DNA of 64,000 bases from Legionella_C sp048541585. GTDB taxonomy: Bacteria > Pseudomonadota > Gammaproteobacteria > Legionellales > Legionellaceae. This document shows positions 7,899-17,302 of the stretch, one piece after another; positions within the stretch are counted from its first letter, which is position 1, and every line of letters begins with the position of its first letter. Made by a program: the position numbers and the translations under genes. The notes below the pieces were generated by a model. The model saw only the letters and a list, made by a program, of their open reading frames with translations. It was not told the DNA's origin and searched no databases. The stretch spans positions 558,001 to 622,000 of the forward strand of contig NZ_CP183303.1 of the NCBI RefSeq assembly GCF_048541585.1. Reading direction: 5' to 3'.

Positions 7899-8771
7899 TT
7901 AAGAAGGCTCTTTAGATCCTTCATCAATATCTTGCTTTGGTTGCTGCTTAGTTGTTGTCGAAGTAGGATCATTAATAATAGGTTGCTCAGCTGCAGTTGG
8001 CGGCTCACGATTAATATCTTCTTGATTGTCTGTAGCCGTTGAATCGCTTGCTTCTGCTCTCGCTAAACTCTCTTCTGGAGAAACAACATCAGCTGTTTTC
8101 TCTTCCTCTTCAAAGGCTTGATTAACTTGTTCATCAATAACTATATCTTCTGTGACTTCACTAAAATGATGCTTTGAAAAATTCAATTTAGGCTCATCGC
8201 CATCAATCAGGCGATTAATATTATTACGATGCTTATATATAATAAGAATGGCCATAAAGAATAAAGGCAGGAAAACGTCAATACTACCAAATCCAAAAAT
8301 ACTATATAGTGGCGCAAGTGTTAGAGCGATAATAGACGCTAACGACGCATAACCCGTAAAGTTAGCCACTATAAGCCAAATAATAATGGTTACAAAGCCT
8401 GCAAGAAAACTTAACCCTAATAAGCCACCCAATGCTGTAGCAACGCCTTTACCACCTTGAAATTTGAAAAATATGGGATACATATGCCCTAATATTGCTG
8501 CAAGACAGGTAAAACTACTTATTACAGGCCCAAGTCCTAGTGATTTAGCTAAAATAACGGGAATAAATCCTTTCAGTATATCACCTATTAAAACCAAGCT
8601 GGCATATCTTTTACCAGATAGACGTAGAACATTGGTAGCACCAGGATTTAAAGATCCCTCTAAACGAGGATCAGGTAAAGAAAAAATCCGACTTACAATA
8701 ATAGCGGAACAAAAAGAACCACAAATATAACCAAATAATACAAAAATTATGAAAAATAAAAAACTTAGCAT
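7899..8771 (-). CDS. plsY: Acyl-phosphate glycerol-3-phosphate acyltransferase PlsY with acidic C-terminal extension
   Basis: PlsY acylates glycerol-3-phosphate with acyl-phosphate made by PlsX, the first step of phospholipid synthesis at the inner membrane. Residues 1-190 form the usual polytopic domain with YICGSFCSAIIVSRIF, SLNPGATNVLR and KFQGGKGVATALGGL. GGAGGTG precedes the start ATG. Unlike typical PlsY (about 200 residues) this one continues for roughly 95 polar, acidic, Thr/Pro/Gln-rich residues of low complexity, ending KQDIDEGSKEPS. The tail looks disordered and cytoplasmic. No frameshift is needed to explain it. Confidence 0.93.
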   Translation of the reverse strand: MLSFLFFIIFVLFGYICGSFCSAIIVSRIFSLPDPRLEGSLNPGATNVLRLSGKRYASLVLIGDILKGFIPVILAKSLGLGPVISSFTCLAAILGHMYPIFFKFQGGKGVATALGGLLGLSFLAGFVTIIIWLIVANFTGYASLASIIALTLAPLYSIFGFGSIDVFLPLFFMAILIIYKHRNNINRLIDGDEPKLNFSKHHFSEVTEDIVIDEQVNQAFEEEEKTADVVSPEESLARAEASDSTATDNQEDINREPPTAAEQPIINDPTSTTTKQQPKQDIDEGSKEPS

Positions 8772-8923
8772 TACACCTCCAACCCTGAGTTTAATATACC
8801 TATTTTAATAGGTTATAAGACATATTCCCGAAATTAATTTCGCAATAAATGGCTCATTATCAGTGAAAGTCACTTTCTTGTGAAGCATTATAATATAGAC
8901 CTCTTACATAACTAACAGTAAAT

Positions 8924-8963
8924 GTAGCCGAAACCTGGGTTTCACTTGTTTCACTCAGGCTAC
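8924..8963. repeat. GTAGCCTGGG-type palindromic repeat (inverted copy)
   Basis: GTAGCCGAAACCTGGGTTTC pairs with a right arm ending AGGCTAC, so the 40 bp unit is a hairpin. Reversed, it reads as the 2041-2078 copy with only a few changes. It lies 5 bp from the hemW stop codon and may end hemW transcription. An AGACCTCTTACATAAC sequence at 8897-8912 resembles one end of the 48311 element. Confidence 0.55.
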
Positions 8964-8967
8964 TTTT

Positions 8968-10116
8968 CTATCTAATAGCTAACTTAATTTTCGGTAAAAA
9001 TAATGCTTGTAAATCGTTAGTATAACGATGGCCTAGCTCACTTACTTGCCAATAATTATCTTGTAATATAATCAAACCTTTCTCTTGCGCTTCTTTAAGT
9101 TTTACTTCTAATTTTGCAAAAGCAAGTCCGGTTCTCTCTGTAAAAAGGTTATTAGCAATAGGTTGATATAGACGAGTAGTATTTAATATAAATTCAAATA
9201 ATAAATCATCTTGGCTTACTTCTGTCTTAGCCGCAAAATGAGGTTTTTTCAGATAATCTTTAGGTTGACGATGTTTGCGAGTACGATAGATTGTGGGTTT
9301 TAAATCTAGGGTCAATTTACCATGGGCGCCTGCGCCAATGCCGTAGTAATCACCAAATAACCAATAGTTTAAATTATGACGTGCCATTTTATTTTTTTTA
9401 CTAAATGCAGATATTTCGTAACGTATAAAATCGTGGTCCTTTAGTAAAGAAAAAGCAGCTTGTTCTAATAAGTCATAGACATCTTCATTAGGTAAGGTGG
9501 GTTGTTTTTTATGAAATATTGTATTTGGCTCTATAGTTAGTTGATACCATGAAAGATGTTCGGGCTGATATTGAAGCGCTTGCTGTAAATCATTAATTCC
9601 TTGTTCAATAGTTTGCGTAGGTAAGCCATACATCAAATCTAAGTTAATATTATCAAAGCCCGCGAGTCTTGCTGCTTCAATAGCTCGATGTGCTTGTTTA
9701 TCATCGTGAATACGTCCCAATGCTTGTAAGTGCTGCGAGTTAAAACTTTGAATACCTAATGATAAACGATTAATACCTACTTGTTTATAGGCTTGAAAAC
9801 GGCTTTGTTCTACGGTGCCTGGATTGGCTTCTAAGGTGATTTCAATATCTTTAGCAAAAGATAAATGTTGTTGTATGCGCGCAAACAACTCGCTATAGGC
9901 TTGAGCTCTGAATAAACTTGGAGTACCACCACCAATAAAAATAGAACTAATTTCCCGGCTTGGAAAGTAAATTAAATCATTTTTTAAATCAGCAATTAAT
10001 GCTTCAATGTAATGTTCTTCTGGTAAAATTTCAGGGCTTTTATGGGAATTAAAATCACAATAAGGGCATTTACGAATACACCAAGGAATATGAATATAAA
10101 GAGAAGTAGGTAACAT
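8968..10116 (-). CDS. hemW: HemW-like radical SAM protein (coproporphyrinogen oxidase-like, heme chaperone)
   Basis: This 382-residue protein has the radical SAM cluster motif CIRKCPYC (Cys13, Cys17, Cys20), then IFIGGGTPSLF, EANPGTVEQSRF and RLSLGIQSFNSQHL. A C-terminal HemN-type domain follows. Members of this group were first annotated as oxygen-independent coproporphyrinogen III oxidases, but HemW proteins act as heme chaperones. The CxxxCxxC motif without the fourth HemN cysteine, and the length below 400, favour HemW. It is transcribed alone, away from nudE-mdh. Confidence 0.93.
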   Translation of the reverse strand: MLPTSLYIHIPWCIRKCPYCDFNSHKSPEILPEEHYIEALIADLKNDLIYFPSREISSIFIGGGTPSLFRAQAYSELFARIQQHLSFAKDIEITLEANPGTVEQSRFQAYKQVGINRLSLGIQSFNSQHLQALGRIHDDKQAHRAIEAARLAGFDNINLDLMYGLPTQTIEQGINDLQQALQYQPEHLSWYQLTIEPNTIFHKKQPTLPNEDVYDLLEQAAFSLLKDHDFIRYEISAFSKKNKMARHNLNYWLFGDYYGIGAGAHGKLTLDLKPTIYRTRKHRQPKDYLKKPHFAAKTEVSQDDLLFEFILNTTRLYQPIANNLFTERTGLAFAKLEVKLKEAQEKGLIILQDNYWQVSELGHRYTNDLQALFLPKIKLAIR

Positions 10117-10292
10117 TATCTACAGGATACTGGCTTGTTAAACGTTGCAATAGTATCATGAGTCTCATCAGCTAGATAGCTTAGCGTTTTAAATTCATAG
10201 CTGTTTAAGTAATGATTTTTATGTAGGTTGGACTTAAATTGAGCCTAATACATGACTGCTTACTTAAATTCATTTTAAGATAAAGAGGAAAA

Positions 10293-10865
10293 GTGACAGA
10301 AGAAAAGCGGCAAAAACCTGCCTGTAAAGAGAAAAAGGTAATAGCAAAAACTAAATTATTTACTATTGAGCAATTACACCTACATTTTTCTAATGGTGAG
10401 GAACGTATTTATGAGCGTGTTGGTGGCCACAATGAAGGAGGAGCCGTTTTAATTGTTGCAGTTACAGCTAATAATTCGCTTCTCTTAATACGTGAATATG
10501 GTGCTGGTATTGATGATTACACCTTAGCCTTCCCCAAAGGAATTATTGAACCTGGAGAAGAGGCTATCATTGCAGCTAATCGTGAATTACAAGAAGAAGT
10601 GGGATTTGCGGCCAAAGAGCTCTATTGGCTAAAATCTGTATCGCTATCACCAGGCTATTTTAAAGCGCACACAGAGCTTGTGTTAGCGCGCAATCTTTAC
10701 CCAAGCTCGCTAATGGGTGATGAGCCTGAGCCTATTGAAGTGGTTGAATGGCCATTAGCAGAATATAATGAATTAATAAATAATCCATCTTTTTCAGAAG
10801 CACGCAGTATTGCTGCGTTATTTTTAGTTAAACAGTGGTTAGAGAAGGAAAAAAAGAATGACTAA
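10293..10865 (+). CDS. nudE: NUDIX hydrolase, NudE type (ADP-sugar/dinucleotide hydrolase)
   Basis: The start is GTG at 10293 with AGAGGA about 5 bases upstream. The 190-residue protein carries a complete Nudix box, GIIEPGEEAIIAANRELQEE followed by VGF, that binds the catalytic divalent metals. Upstream is the NudE/NudF-like domain with LLLIREYGAGIDDYTLAFPK. NudE enzymes hydrolyse ADP-ribose, NADH and Ap3A-like compounds. It overlaps the mdh start by 8 bases, implying coupled translation. The exact substrate is inferred from length and overall match. Confidence 0.88.
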   Translation: MTEEKRQKPACKEKKVIAKTKLFTIEQLHLHFSNGEERIYERVGGHNEGGAVLIVAVTANNSLLLIREYGAGIDDYTLAFPKGIIEPGEEAIIAANRELQEEVGFAAKELYWLKSVSLSPGYFKAHTELVLARNLYPSSLMGDEPEPIEVVEWPLAEYNELINNPSFSEARSIAALFLVKQWLEKEKKND

Positions 10866-11850
10866 TCGAGTTAAAGTTGCCATCACTGGTGGCGCTGGCC
10901 AAATTGGCTATGCTTTATTATTTCGTATTGCTTCAGGGCAAATGTTTGGTCCAAATACCGAAGTTGAATTGCAGTTACTAGAGTTAGAGCAAGCACTTCC
11001 TGCTTTAAATGGAGTGGCGATGGAACTGGATGACTGCGCTTTCCCATTATTAAAGAAAATTGTTTGTACAGCCAATTTAAATGAAGCAATGAATGGCGTT
11101 AATTGGGCTTTATTAGTTGGTTCAGTTCCTCGTAAACAAGGTATGGAGCGCTCCGATTTACTACAAATTAATGGAGGTATTTTTACCAAACAAGGTAAGG
11201 CAATTAACGATAATGCGGCTGATGATGTACGCGTTTTTGTTGTTGGTAACCCTTGCAATACTAATTGCTTAATTGCTATGCACCATGCTAAAGATATTCC
11301 TAATGATCGCTTTTTTGCAATGACTATGTTAGATGAATTAAGGGCAAAAACTCAATTAGCCAAACGTGCTAACGTTGATGTAACGGCGGTAACTAATATG
11401 ACTATTTGGGGTAATCATTCTTCTACCCAGTATCCTGACTTTTATAATGCTAAAATAAACGGCCAATCAGCAGCAAAGGTAATCAATGATGAAGCTTGGT
11501 TGCAAGACACTTTTATTCCTACTGTTCAGCAACGCGGTGCTGCCATTCTTAAAGCACGAGGCCTATCATCTGCAGCTTCAGCCGCAAACGCTGTTATTGA
11601 AGGGGTTAAACGGCTAAACACTGACACCAATGCCAATGATTCTTATTCTATGTGTCGCTGCTCACAAGGTGAATATGGTGTGGATGAGAATTTAATCTTT
11701 TCTTTTCCTTGTAAAACCGAGCAAGGCAACGTTAAAGTGGTTGAAGGTTTAACGCATAATGCGTATGGCCAAGCTAAATTTGATGCGACTTTAAATGAAT
11801 TACGCGAAGAGCGGGAAATGGTGAAGTCATTAGGTTTATTAGATGATTAA
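10858..11850 (+). CDS. mdh: Malate dehydrogenase
   Basis: This enzyme oxidises malate to oxaloacetate with NAD in the citric acid cycle. The 330-residue protein shows the dinucleotide-binding GGAGQIGYALLFRIASGQMF, the substrate arginine loop VPRKQGMERSDLL, GNPCNTNCL and the catalytic histidine in WGNHSSTQYPDF. These belong to the cytosolic-type (about 328 residue) MDH group rather than the E. coli 312-residue type. It overlaps nudE by 8 bases. Nothing in the sequence suggests loss of function. Confidence 0.96.
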   Translation: MTNRVKVAITGGAGQIGYALLFRIASGQMFGPNTEVELQLLELEQALPALNGVAMELDDCAFPLLKKIVCTANLNEAMNGVNWALLVGSVPRKQGMERSDLLQINGGIFTKQGKAINDNAADDVRVFVVGNPCNTNCLIAMHHAKDIPNDRFFAMTMLDELRAKTQLAKRANVDVTAVTNMTIWGNHSSTQYPDFYNAKINGQSAAKVINDEAWLQDTFIPTVQQRGAAILKARGLSSAASAANAVIEGVKRLNTDTNANDSYSMCRCSQGEYGVDENLIFSFPCKTEQGNVKVVEGLTHNAYGQAKFDATLNELREEREMVKSLGLLDD

Positions 11851-11905
11851 TAGCTATTTCGCTAAGTAGAGATAAAAATTAACTAAACTAGAATAAATTT
11901 TACTG

Positions 11906-12004
11906 TGGCGTTGTTAATAAAATTATTTTGAATAGAAGAAAAAATATTCACAAATTAATAGTAAATTACTAACTATTTAATTCTTTTATTTATTAACAGC
12001 GCCA
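11906..12004. repeat. 99 bp AT-rich segment bounded by inverted ends
   Basis: TGGCGTTGTTAATAAA at 11906 is matched by TTTATTAACAGCGCCA ending at 12004, 16 bp arms with one mismatch. The interior is AT-rich without an open frame. It lies between mdh and the convergent pgaB-like gene. It could be a miniature element or a terminator structure; a separate small hairpin (GCATTTGTTTG...CAAACGATGC) follows at about 12006-12036. Confidence 0.4.
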
Positions 12005-12121
12005 TGCATTTGTTTGCTGTCATAAACAAACGATGCTAGAAAATAGCTATCCTAAATAAAGTTCAAATTGATTTGACGGCTTACGTTACTTTTATAAATT
12101 AAATAGTGTTAATCAGTTAGC

Positions 12122-12952
12122 CTATTCAATTTTTGCAATTTGTATAACTTGATCGGGTAAAACAACTGGAATTTTTTCCTGTGTTATTAGATTCATAATA
12201 CGCTCTAATTTATCTAAACTAATATGATGCTTTAATAATTTATTGTCAATTTGATCAATTGTTAGAATAATCCAACGATTTTTTTCCTTGGCATAATTTA
12301 TCCAGTGTGCAATATCTTTTTCATCAGTAGTATTATTAATAGAGTAGGAAGTTATCTCATAGGCATTAGGGAGCGGTAGAGGATTAGATTGTTCTTTGTC
12401 TATGCGGTAAGAAGAATAAAATTGTTTTACGCGGTTTACTACGTTTGGTAAAACGCCATTACTAAATCCACCAGGAATAACAAAATTATCTGCCCGTAAA
12501 CTCCGAGATTCTAAAGTTATTTTTGATTGGGCTACTTCCCTATCAATTATAGCAGCACTAGTGTAATTATTAGGATTACAGTAATGGGAGACAGAATGAG
12601 AAGTAATTTCCCAGCCAATATTTTGTAGGTATTGCAGCTGCTGCCAAGTTAATCTACCAGGCTTACATATAAAGCTAGTTGGTACAGAGATAGCAGCTAC
12701 AAAACCATATTTCTGCATCAATTGAATTAATGCAGGTGAACCTTGAGAATTATAAGCATCATCAAACCATAATGTAAGTAAGCCATGTTGAGGCCACGCA
12801 ATTCTAGGTATAGTAGGAATAGGCTGTTTTTGAGTAGGGATATTACAATAAATTTGTTTTGAAAAATTAATTATAAAACTTATAGCACCATATAATGGTA
12901 ATAACATAATCATAGCCATAGCTATTCTTACAAAGGCATTTCTGCTGAACAT
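12122..12952 (-). CDS. PgaB-like polysaccharide deacetylase, membrane-anchored, short form
   Basis: This 276-residue protein starts with one hydrophobic segment (about residues 8-30), then a NodB-type deacetylase domain. The metal-binding LWFDDAYNSQ (Asp64, Asp65), the SHSVSHYC motif (His119, His123) and VIPGGFSNG are visible. In poly-N-acetylglucosamine systems PgaB removes some acetyl groups so that polymer can be exported. E. coli PgaB has about 670 residues with a second glycoside-hydrolase domain; that half is absent, as in the Staphylococcus IcaB size class. It lies 25 bp downstream of the PgaA-like gene. Confidence 0.82.
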   Translation of the reverse strand: MFSRNAFVRIAMAMIMLLPLYGAISFIINFSKQIYCNIPTQKQPIPTIPRIAWPQHGLLTLWFDDAYNSQGSPALIQLMQKYGFVAAISVPTSFICKPGRLTWQQLQYLQNIGWEITSHSVSHYCNPNNYTSAAIIDREVAQSKITLESRSLRADNFVIPGGFSNGVLPNVVNRVKQFYSSYRIDKEQSNPLPLPNAYEITSYSINNTTDEKDIAHWINYAKEKNRWIILTIDQIDNKLLKHHISLDKLERIMNLITQEKIPVVLPDQVIQIAKIE

Positions 12953-12977
12953 TTTTTCTAGGCCTAATATTTTATAT

Positions 12978-15900
12978 TTAAATTAACCAGGTGAGAGTTA
13001 CTGCTCCATACTGATAGCGATAGTCCGGCGTATTAATAAAGGCGGATGCTTGATTAGTCATAGCATAGTATGCATTTAATATTAAGTTATCAGTAATAGG
13101 TCCATTAATACCCAGCCCCCACTGTCTGGTAGGACTACGCGCACCTTCAGAACCATTATTCTTAATTAACTGAGTTCCTAATCCGCCATCAATGTAATAA
13201 TGCCAATATGAGCCAGCTTTACTACTCCATCTTACAATCAAGGTATCGGCTACATAGCGATTAGGACTAAAATAAAGACGAGATACAAATTTATCAGTAA
13301 AAGCGCGTTCTTGTAGAATTAGATTGATACCAAAGTTAGGTGAGACTAAGAAAGAAGCAGCTACATAATAGGTATTGCGTATATTAGTATCACTAAAATT
13401 AAGTCTACTAAGTGAAGCATCAACTTTAACATAGGGTAGCGGTTTTAAAGTAATGCCAGCAGCGTATTGATTATCAGTAATATGCTGAGTAAAAGCTGGA
13501 AATGTTTCTACTACTTCTTTTAAAGCCAGTAACTGGATACCAAAAAAATCAGTTGGTCGATAGTTAATGTTAGTTGACCATAAAAATGGCTGCCACAATT
13601 TATAATTCATGGGATTTAATCTGCCATTTAAAATGAGTTCTCGTGTAGGCCGCCAAGTTTCAGCCACATAAAAACCTGTTGCAGTTAAATGTGAAATAAT
13701 TTGATCATAGTGTATATCTTCAAGCCCAAAATAGGACTGTTGTACTTGTGACCAATAATGTGAATAATTAAGATTGGAGCGTATTATTTGAAAGGCCTCT
13801 GAATCACGCGAGATAAACATCGTTGCAGCAATTTTATTAGGATTAGTATTAAGATTCATTTGCCATATTACATCTCTTAAATCATTATCTAGTATTGATT
13901 TTGGCTTAATTTTATTAATTATCTCAGGATATGTTTCTATCAACTGTTTAGTAAGATCAGCTTGATCAGCCCACAATGTAGCTTGTGCAGCAGCCACTAA
14001 CATTTCTGGTGTTTTGAAAGTCATTTGAAACGGAATTTCGCGATAAGCAGTGATTGCTCTATCAGCATACGCTAAGCTCTTTACTTCACCAGCTTTAGCC
14101 AATTCATAGTCAGTTCCAGTTAATCCGTCAGTTAATAAATGATAGTAAGTGTAGAAAGCTGAAAAATAGTGGCTGAGCCAAAATTGCATCCTGGCTATTC
14201 CAAATTCGGCAAGGTGGAGCTCTGCCGTAGTAGCAGCAATTTTATAAGCTAGTTTATAATAATCTAATGCTGAAATAGGGCGTTCTATCTCAGCATAAGC
14301 TTTAGCTGCTAATATCAAGACCTCAAAGTTTATTTTAGTTTTTAATATGGGCTCTAATATTTCTAAAGCCTGCTTGCCTTTATCTGACTCAATATATTTT
14401 TTTGCTAAGGCAATACGTTGATTAAAAGTTAAGGCGCTTTCACCTTCGCGAGCATATTTATCACAAGGCAATTCAGGTTGTCTGCAAACTTTATTAGCTT
14501 TGTTTTTCGTATTAGTGATTGTATCTGCTTTAACCCAAGCCTGCATTTTAGCTATACCTAATGTTGCTAGCTTCTTTTCTACGCTACTTTTTGCGAGCTT
14601 ACTTGCCAGCGAATAATAAGCTAAAGATTCAAGTGGCTGGTTAACTTCGGCTGAGGCTTGAGCATATAAAATTAAAATATCGTAATCCATTTTCTTATCA
14701 GGTAAGGAATTCAATGCTTCCAGCGCTTGGGCACCTTTATTAGCGTTTATATACTCTTTAATAAGGGCTATCTTCTGGTTATAAAGTGTGGTTTTTTCTA
14801 ATTGTTGCGAAGCTTGCAGCTTAGCTGCATTTTGCGTTATCCAAGTTTGCATTTTTGCTATTCCTCGCTCAGCAATCGCTTGCTCACCTGAACCATTGGC
14901 TTTCTTTAAAGCTAACGAGAAATAGTTTAAAGCTTTGAGTGGATCATTTTGCTCAGCGGCTCCCTGGCCTGCTATGATGAGAACTTCAAAGGTAGGTTGA
15001 TTTAGTAGTAGCGGTAATAAAGTATCTAGCGCTTTTTTACCTTGATTTTGATTAATGTATTGCTTTGCGAGATTAATTTGTTGTGAATAGGCAGCAGAGC
15101 TTGTTTCAGTTGAGTTTGCTTGTAGATTTTGCTTTTGCGTTATCCAAGTTTGCATTTTTACTATTCCCTGCTTGGCAATCGCTTGCTCATTAGGGTCTTT
15201 GGCTTGTTTTAAAGCTAGCGTAAAATAGTCTAGGGCTTTAAGCGGATCATTTTCCTCGGCGGTTCCTTGCGCTGCCATGATGAGAACTTCAAAGTTGGGT
15301 TGATTTAATAGAGGTAATAAAGTATCTAGCGCTTTTTTACCTTGATTTTGATTAATATATTGCTTTGCTAAATTAATGCGCTCTGCATAGGGTAAAAAAT
15401 TTGTCTCTCCTGAGGGTAATTGTAAGTTTTGCTTGTTTTGTTTTATCCAAGTTTGCATTTTTACAATGCCTTGCTCAGCAATTGCTTGCTCGTCAGGGGC
15501 TTTAGCTTGTTTTAAAGCTAACGTAAAATAGTCTAGCGCTTTAAGCGGATCATTTTGCTCAGCGGTTCCTTGCGCCGCTATAATTAACACTTCATAAGTT
15601 GGTTGATTTAATAATAATGGAGCTATGGTATCTAGCGCTTTTTTGCCTTGATTTTGATTAATATATTGCTTCGCTAAATTAACACGTTCTGCATAGGATA
15701 AAAATTTTGTCTCTTGCGGAGAAGAGCGTAATAATGCAATGGCCACACTTGCTGGAATAAGATTAGTTAACTTTGAGATGGTTATGCTTGAAACAATGTC
15801 TTCGCTTATTTTTATGCATTTTAAATTAAGATTATTTTCACTTTCAGCCTTTTGAGTTAATTCTTGTGATTTTGACATCGGTTTATTCTGTAATCCAGCT

Positions 15901-16013
15901 AACGCTAAATTGCTATTTCTTACTGAAGAGTTTGCCGCATTAACTGATAATAAAAATATAAATACACTAAATGAATACACTAAAGTTATTGGCCACACTT
16001 TTCTTTTTGTCAT
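12978..16013 (-). CDS. PgaA-like outer-membrane exopolysaccharide export porin with amplified TPR region
   Basis: This 1011-residue protein has an N-terminal signal/anchor (residues 8-26), a long helical repeat region, then a C-terminal part (from about 700) alternating aromatic/polar strands and ending GAVTLTWLI, as expected for a beta-barrel. This is PgaA/HmsH architecture: periplasmic TPRs guide polymer into a 16-strand barrel. Five units of about 100 residues repeat from about residue 107, each with LAKQYINQNQGKKALDTLLP, NDPLKALDYFTLALKQA and GIVKMQTWI motifs. The first three are nearly identical in DNA (periods 306 and 300 bp), indicating recent duplication. It overlaps the synthase gene by 4 bases (ATGA). 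Confidence 0.85.
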   Translation of the reverse strand: MTKRKVWPITLVYSFSVFIFLLSVNAANSSVRNSNLALAGLQNKPMSKSQELTQKAESENNLNLKCIKISEDIVSSITISKLTNLIPASVAIALLRSSPQETKFLSYAERVNLAKQYINQNQGKKALDTIAPLLLNQPTYEVLIIAAQGTAEQNDPLKALDYFTLALKQAKAPDEQAIAEQGIVKMQTWIKQNKQNLQLPSGETNFLPYAERINLAKQYINQNQGKKALDTLLPLLNQPNFEVLIMAAQGTAEENDPLKALDYFTLALKQAKDPNEQAIAKQGIVKMQTWITQKQNLQANSTETSSAAYSQQINLAKQYINQNQGKKALDTLLPLLLNQPTFEVLIIAGQGAAEQNDPLKALNYFSLALKKANGSGEQAIAERGIAKMQTWITQNAAKLQASQQLEKTTLYNQKIALIKEYINANKGAQALEALNSLPDKKMDYDILILYAQASAEVNQPLESLAYYSLASKLAKSSVEKKLATLGIAKMQAWVKADTITNTKNKANKVCRQPELPCDKYAREGESALTFNQRIALAKKYIESDKGKQALEILEPILKTKINFEVLILAAKAYAEIERPISALDYYKLAYKIAATTAELHLAEFGIARMQFWLSHYFSAFYTYYHLLTDGLTGTDYELAKAGEVKSLAYADRAITAYREIPFQMTFKTPEMLVAAAQATLWADQADLTKQLIETYPEIINKIKPKSILDNDLRDVIWQMNLNTNPNKIAATMFISRDSEAFQIIRSNLNYSHYWSQVQQSYFGLEDIHYDQIISHLTATGFYVAETWRPTRELILNGRLNPMNYKLWQPFLWSTNINYRPTDFFGIQLLALKEVVETFPAFTQHITDNQYAAGITLKPLPYVKVDASLSRLNFSDTNIRNTYYVAASFLVSPNFGINLILQERAFTDKFVSRLYFSPNRYVADTLIVRWSSKAGSYWHYYIDGGLGTQLIKNNGSEGARSPTRQWGLGINGPITDNLILNAYYAMTNQASAFINTPDYRYQYGAVTLTWLI

Positions 16014-17302
16014 TTAGTACCCCAGCTTTTTTTCCTAACAATAATTTCTGAAAGATATCCATGAATACAAGCTGGAGCCATTAAGAAATTATAAAATAAA
16101 ATATAATAAATATAACCGCTGAGGTTTTTACGTACTCTAAGCTTGTTGAAAGCAAACATTCTTTGCTGACCCGTAAAGAAAATTAAATTCATTAAAATTG
16201 TTAAGGGTAAAACTGCTAGAGTCATAGGACCTGCTAATAAAAAATAACCAAAAAATGCAGCTATAACTGCAGGAACATATACCAGTGCAAAGGTGGTGTC
16301 TAAAGCTGGAAAAAGTAAATTCCAATAGACTATAAACGTAATTAATCTTTTTCTTGTTAATACTTCAGGATGTGCTAGGAACGCCTCTATCATACCGCGT
16401 GACCAGCGGCTTCGTTGGTGAAAGAAATTTCTATAATTAGTAGGCACTGTAGTGAAGGCGATTGCATTTTCAGCAAAATCTATACGATAGCCTTTGCTGA
16501 GTAGTCCCCAAGTTAGTACAATATCTTCGCCGACCGTATGTGGCCATCCTCCTACTTCTTCAATATAACTTTTTTTATACAAAGATAATGCGCCTTGCGC
16601 AACAAGAGTTGCTTGAAATAAACTTTGCATACGTTTAACGCCAGCAATGGCATTAAAGTAATCCCATTCTTGCACTCTTGTCATAAACGTTTCGCGGGAG
16701 TTTCGAACATAGATGCTTCCTGCTACAGCTGCCGTTATGGGGGGAGCGCTTAATAATCGAGTTGCTAAGTGCCTAATCGCATCTTTCCATAACAATGTAT
16801 CAGCATCTAAGGTAATGATGTAATCATATTTAGCGGCTTTTAAGCCGAGATTTAACGCAAATGATTTACCTTTATTAGATTCCTCAAGTATGACTAAATT
16901 TTTGAGTTGATAGCTCCTTAAGATCTCTAATGTTTTATCAGTAGAGCCATTATCAATAGCAATAATCTCAATTTCGCCAGGGTAGTCTTGATTTAAAATA
17001 TTATCAATAGTGGTTTTTATTGACGCCTCTTCATTAAAAGAAGGCACTAAAATAGAAATATTAATCCAGTCTTCTATTGGTTTATATTTCGGCCTTTTAT
17101 CTAAAATATAAGCTAAAATCAAAAACATATTCATAAAACCGGGTAACAAGGCCATAAAAAAAATAAGAATAAAAGCGAAGAAATCGCCAATATAGACTGC
17201 TAAATCATTTATCCAGGGTAATGAAAACCAGATGCAAAAGATTAACCAGCAACATGAAAAGAAAATTGCAATAAAAAACTTTGTTGTAACCGATAAATAC
17301 AT
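16010..17302 (-). CDS. PgaC-like processive family 2 glycosyltransferase
   Basis: This 430-residue protein has two N-terminal membrane segments, a cytosolic GT-A domain and C-terminal membrane segments. Visible catalytic motifs are VPSFNEE, Asp117 in IAIDNGSTD, the metal-binding DAD (166-168), the GEDIVLTW base region (Glu259, Asp260) and QRSRW (296-300). This set is that of processive beta-glycan synthases such as PgaC/IcaA, which polymerise UDP-GlcNAc while extruding the chain. It leads the three-gene operon. No PgaD-type small partner is found beside it. Confidence 0.88.
   Translation of the reverse strand: MYLSVTTKFFIAIFFSCCWLIFCIWFSLPWINDLAVYIGDFFAFILIFFMALLPGFMNMFLILAYILDKRPKYKPIEDWINISILVPSFNEEASIKTTIDNILNQDYPGEIEIIAIDNGSTDKTLEILRSYQLKNLVILEESNKGKSFALNLGLKAAKYDYIITLDADTLLWKDAIRHLATRLLSAPPITAAVAGSIYVRNSRETFMTRVQEWDYFNAIAGVKRMQSLFQATLVAQGALSLYKKSYIEEVGGWPHTVGEDIVLTWGLLSKGYRIDFAENAIAFTTVPTNYRNFFHQRSRWSRGMIEAFLAHPEVLTRKRLITFIVYWNLLFPALDTTFALVYVPAVIAAFFGYFLLAGPMTLAVLPLTILMNLIFFTGQQRMFAFNKLRVRKNLSGYIYYILFYNFLMAPACIHGYLSEIIVRKKSWGTK

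Noticed and set aside
12978..16013. Repeat region in the large gene as a sign of a surface adhesin
   Set aside because: The repeats are TPR-like and the gene is coupled to a PgaC-like synthase and a deacetylase, with a barrel-like C-terminus, so a PgaA-type porin fits better.
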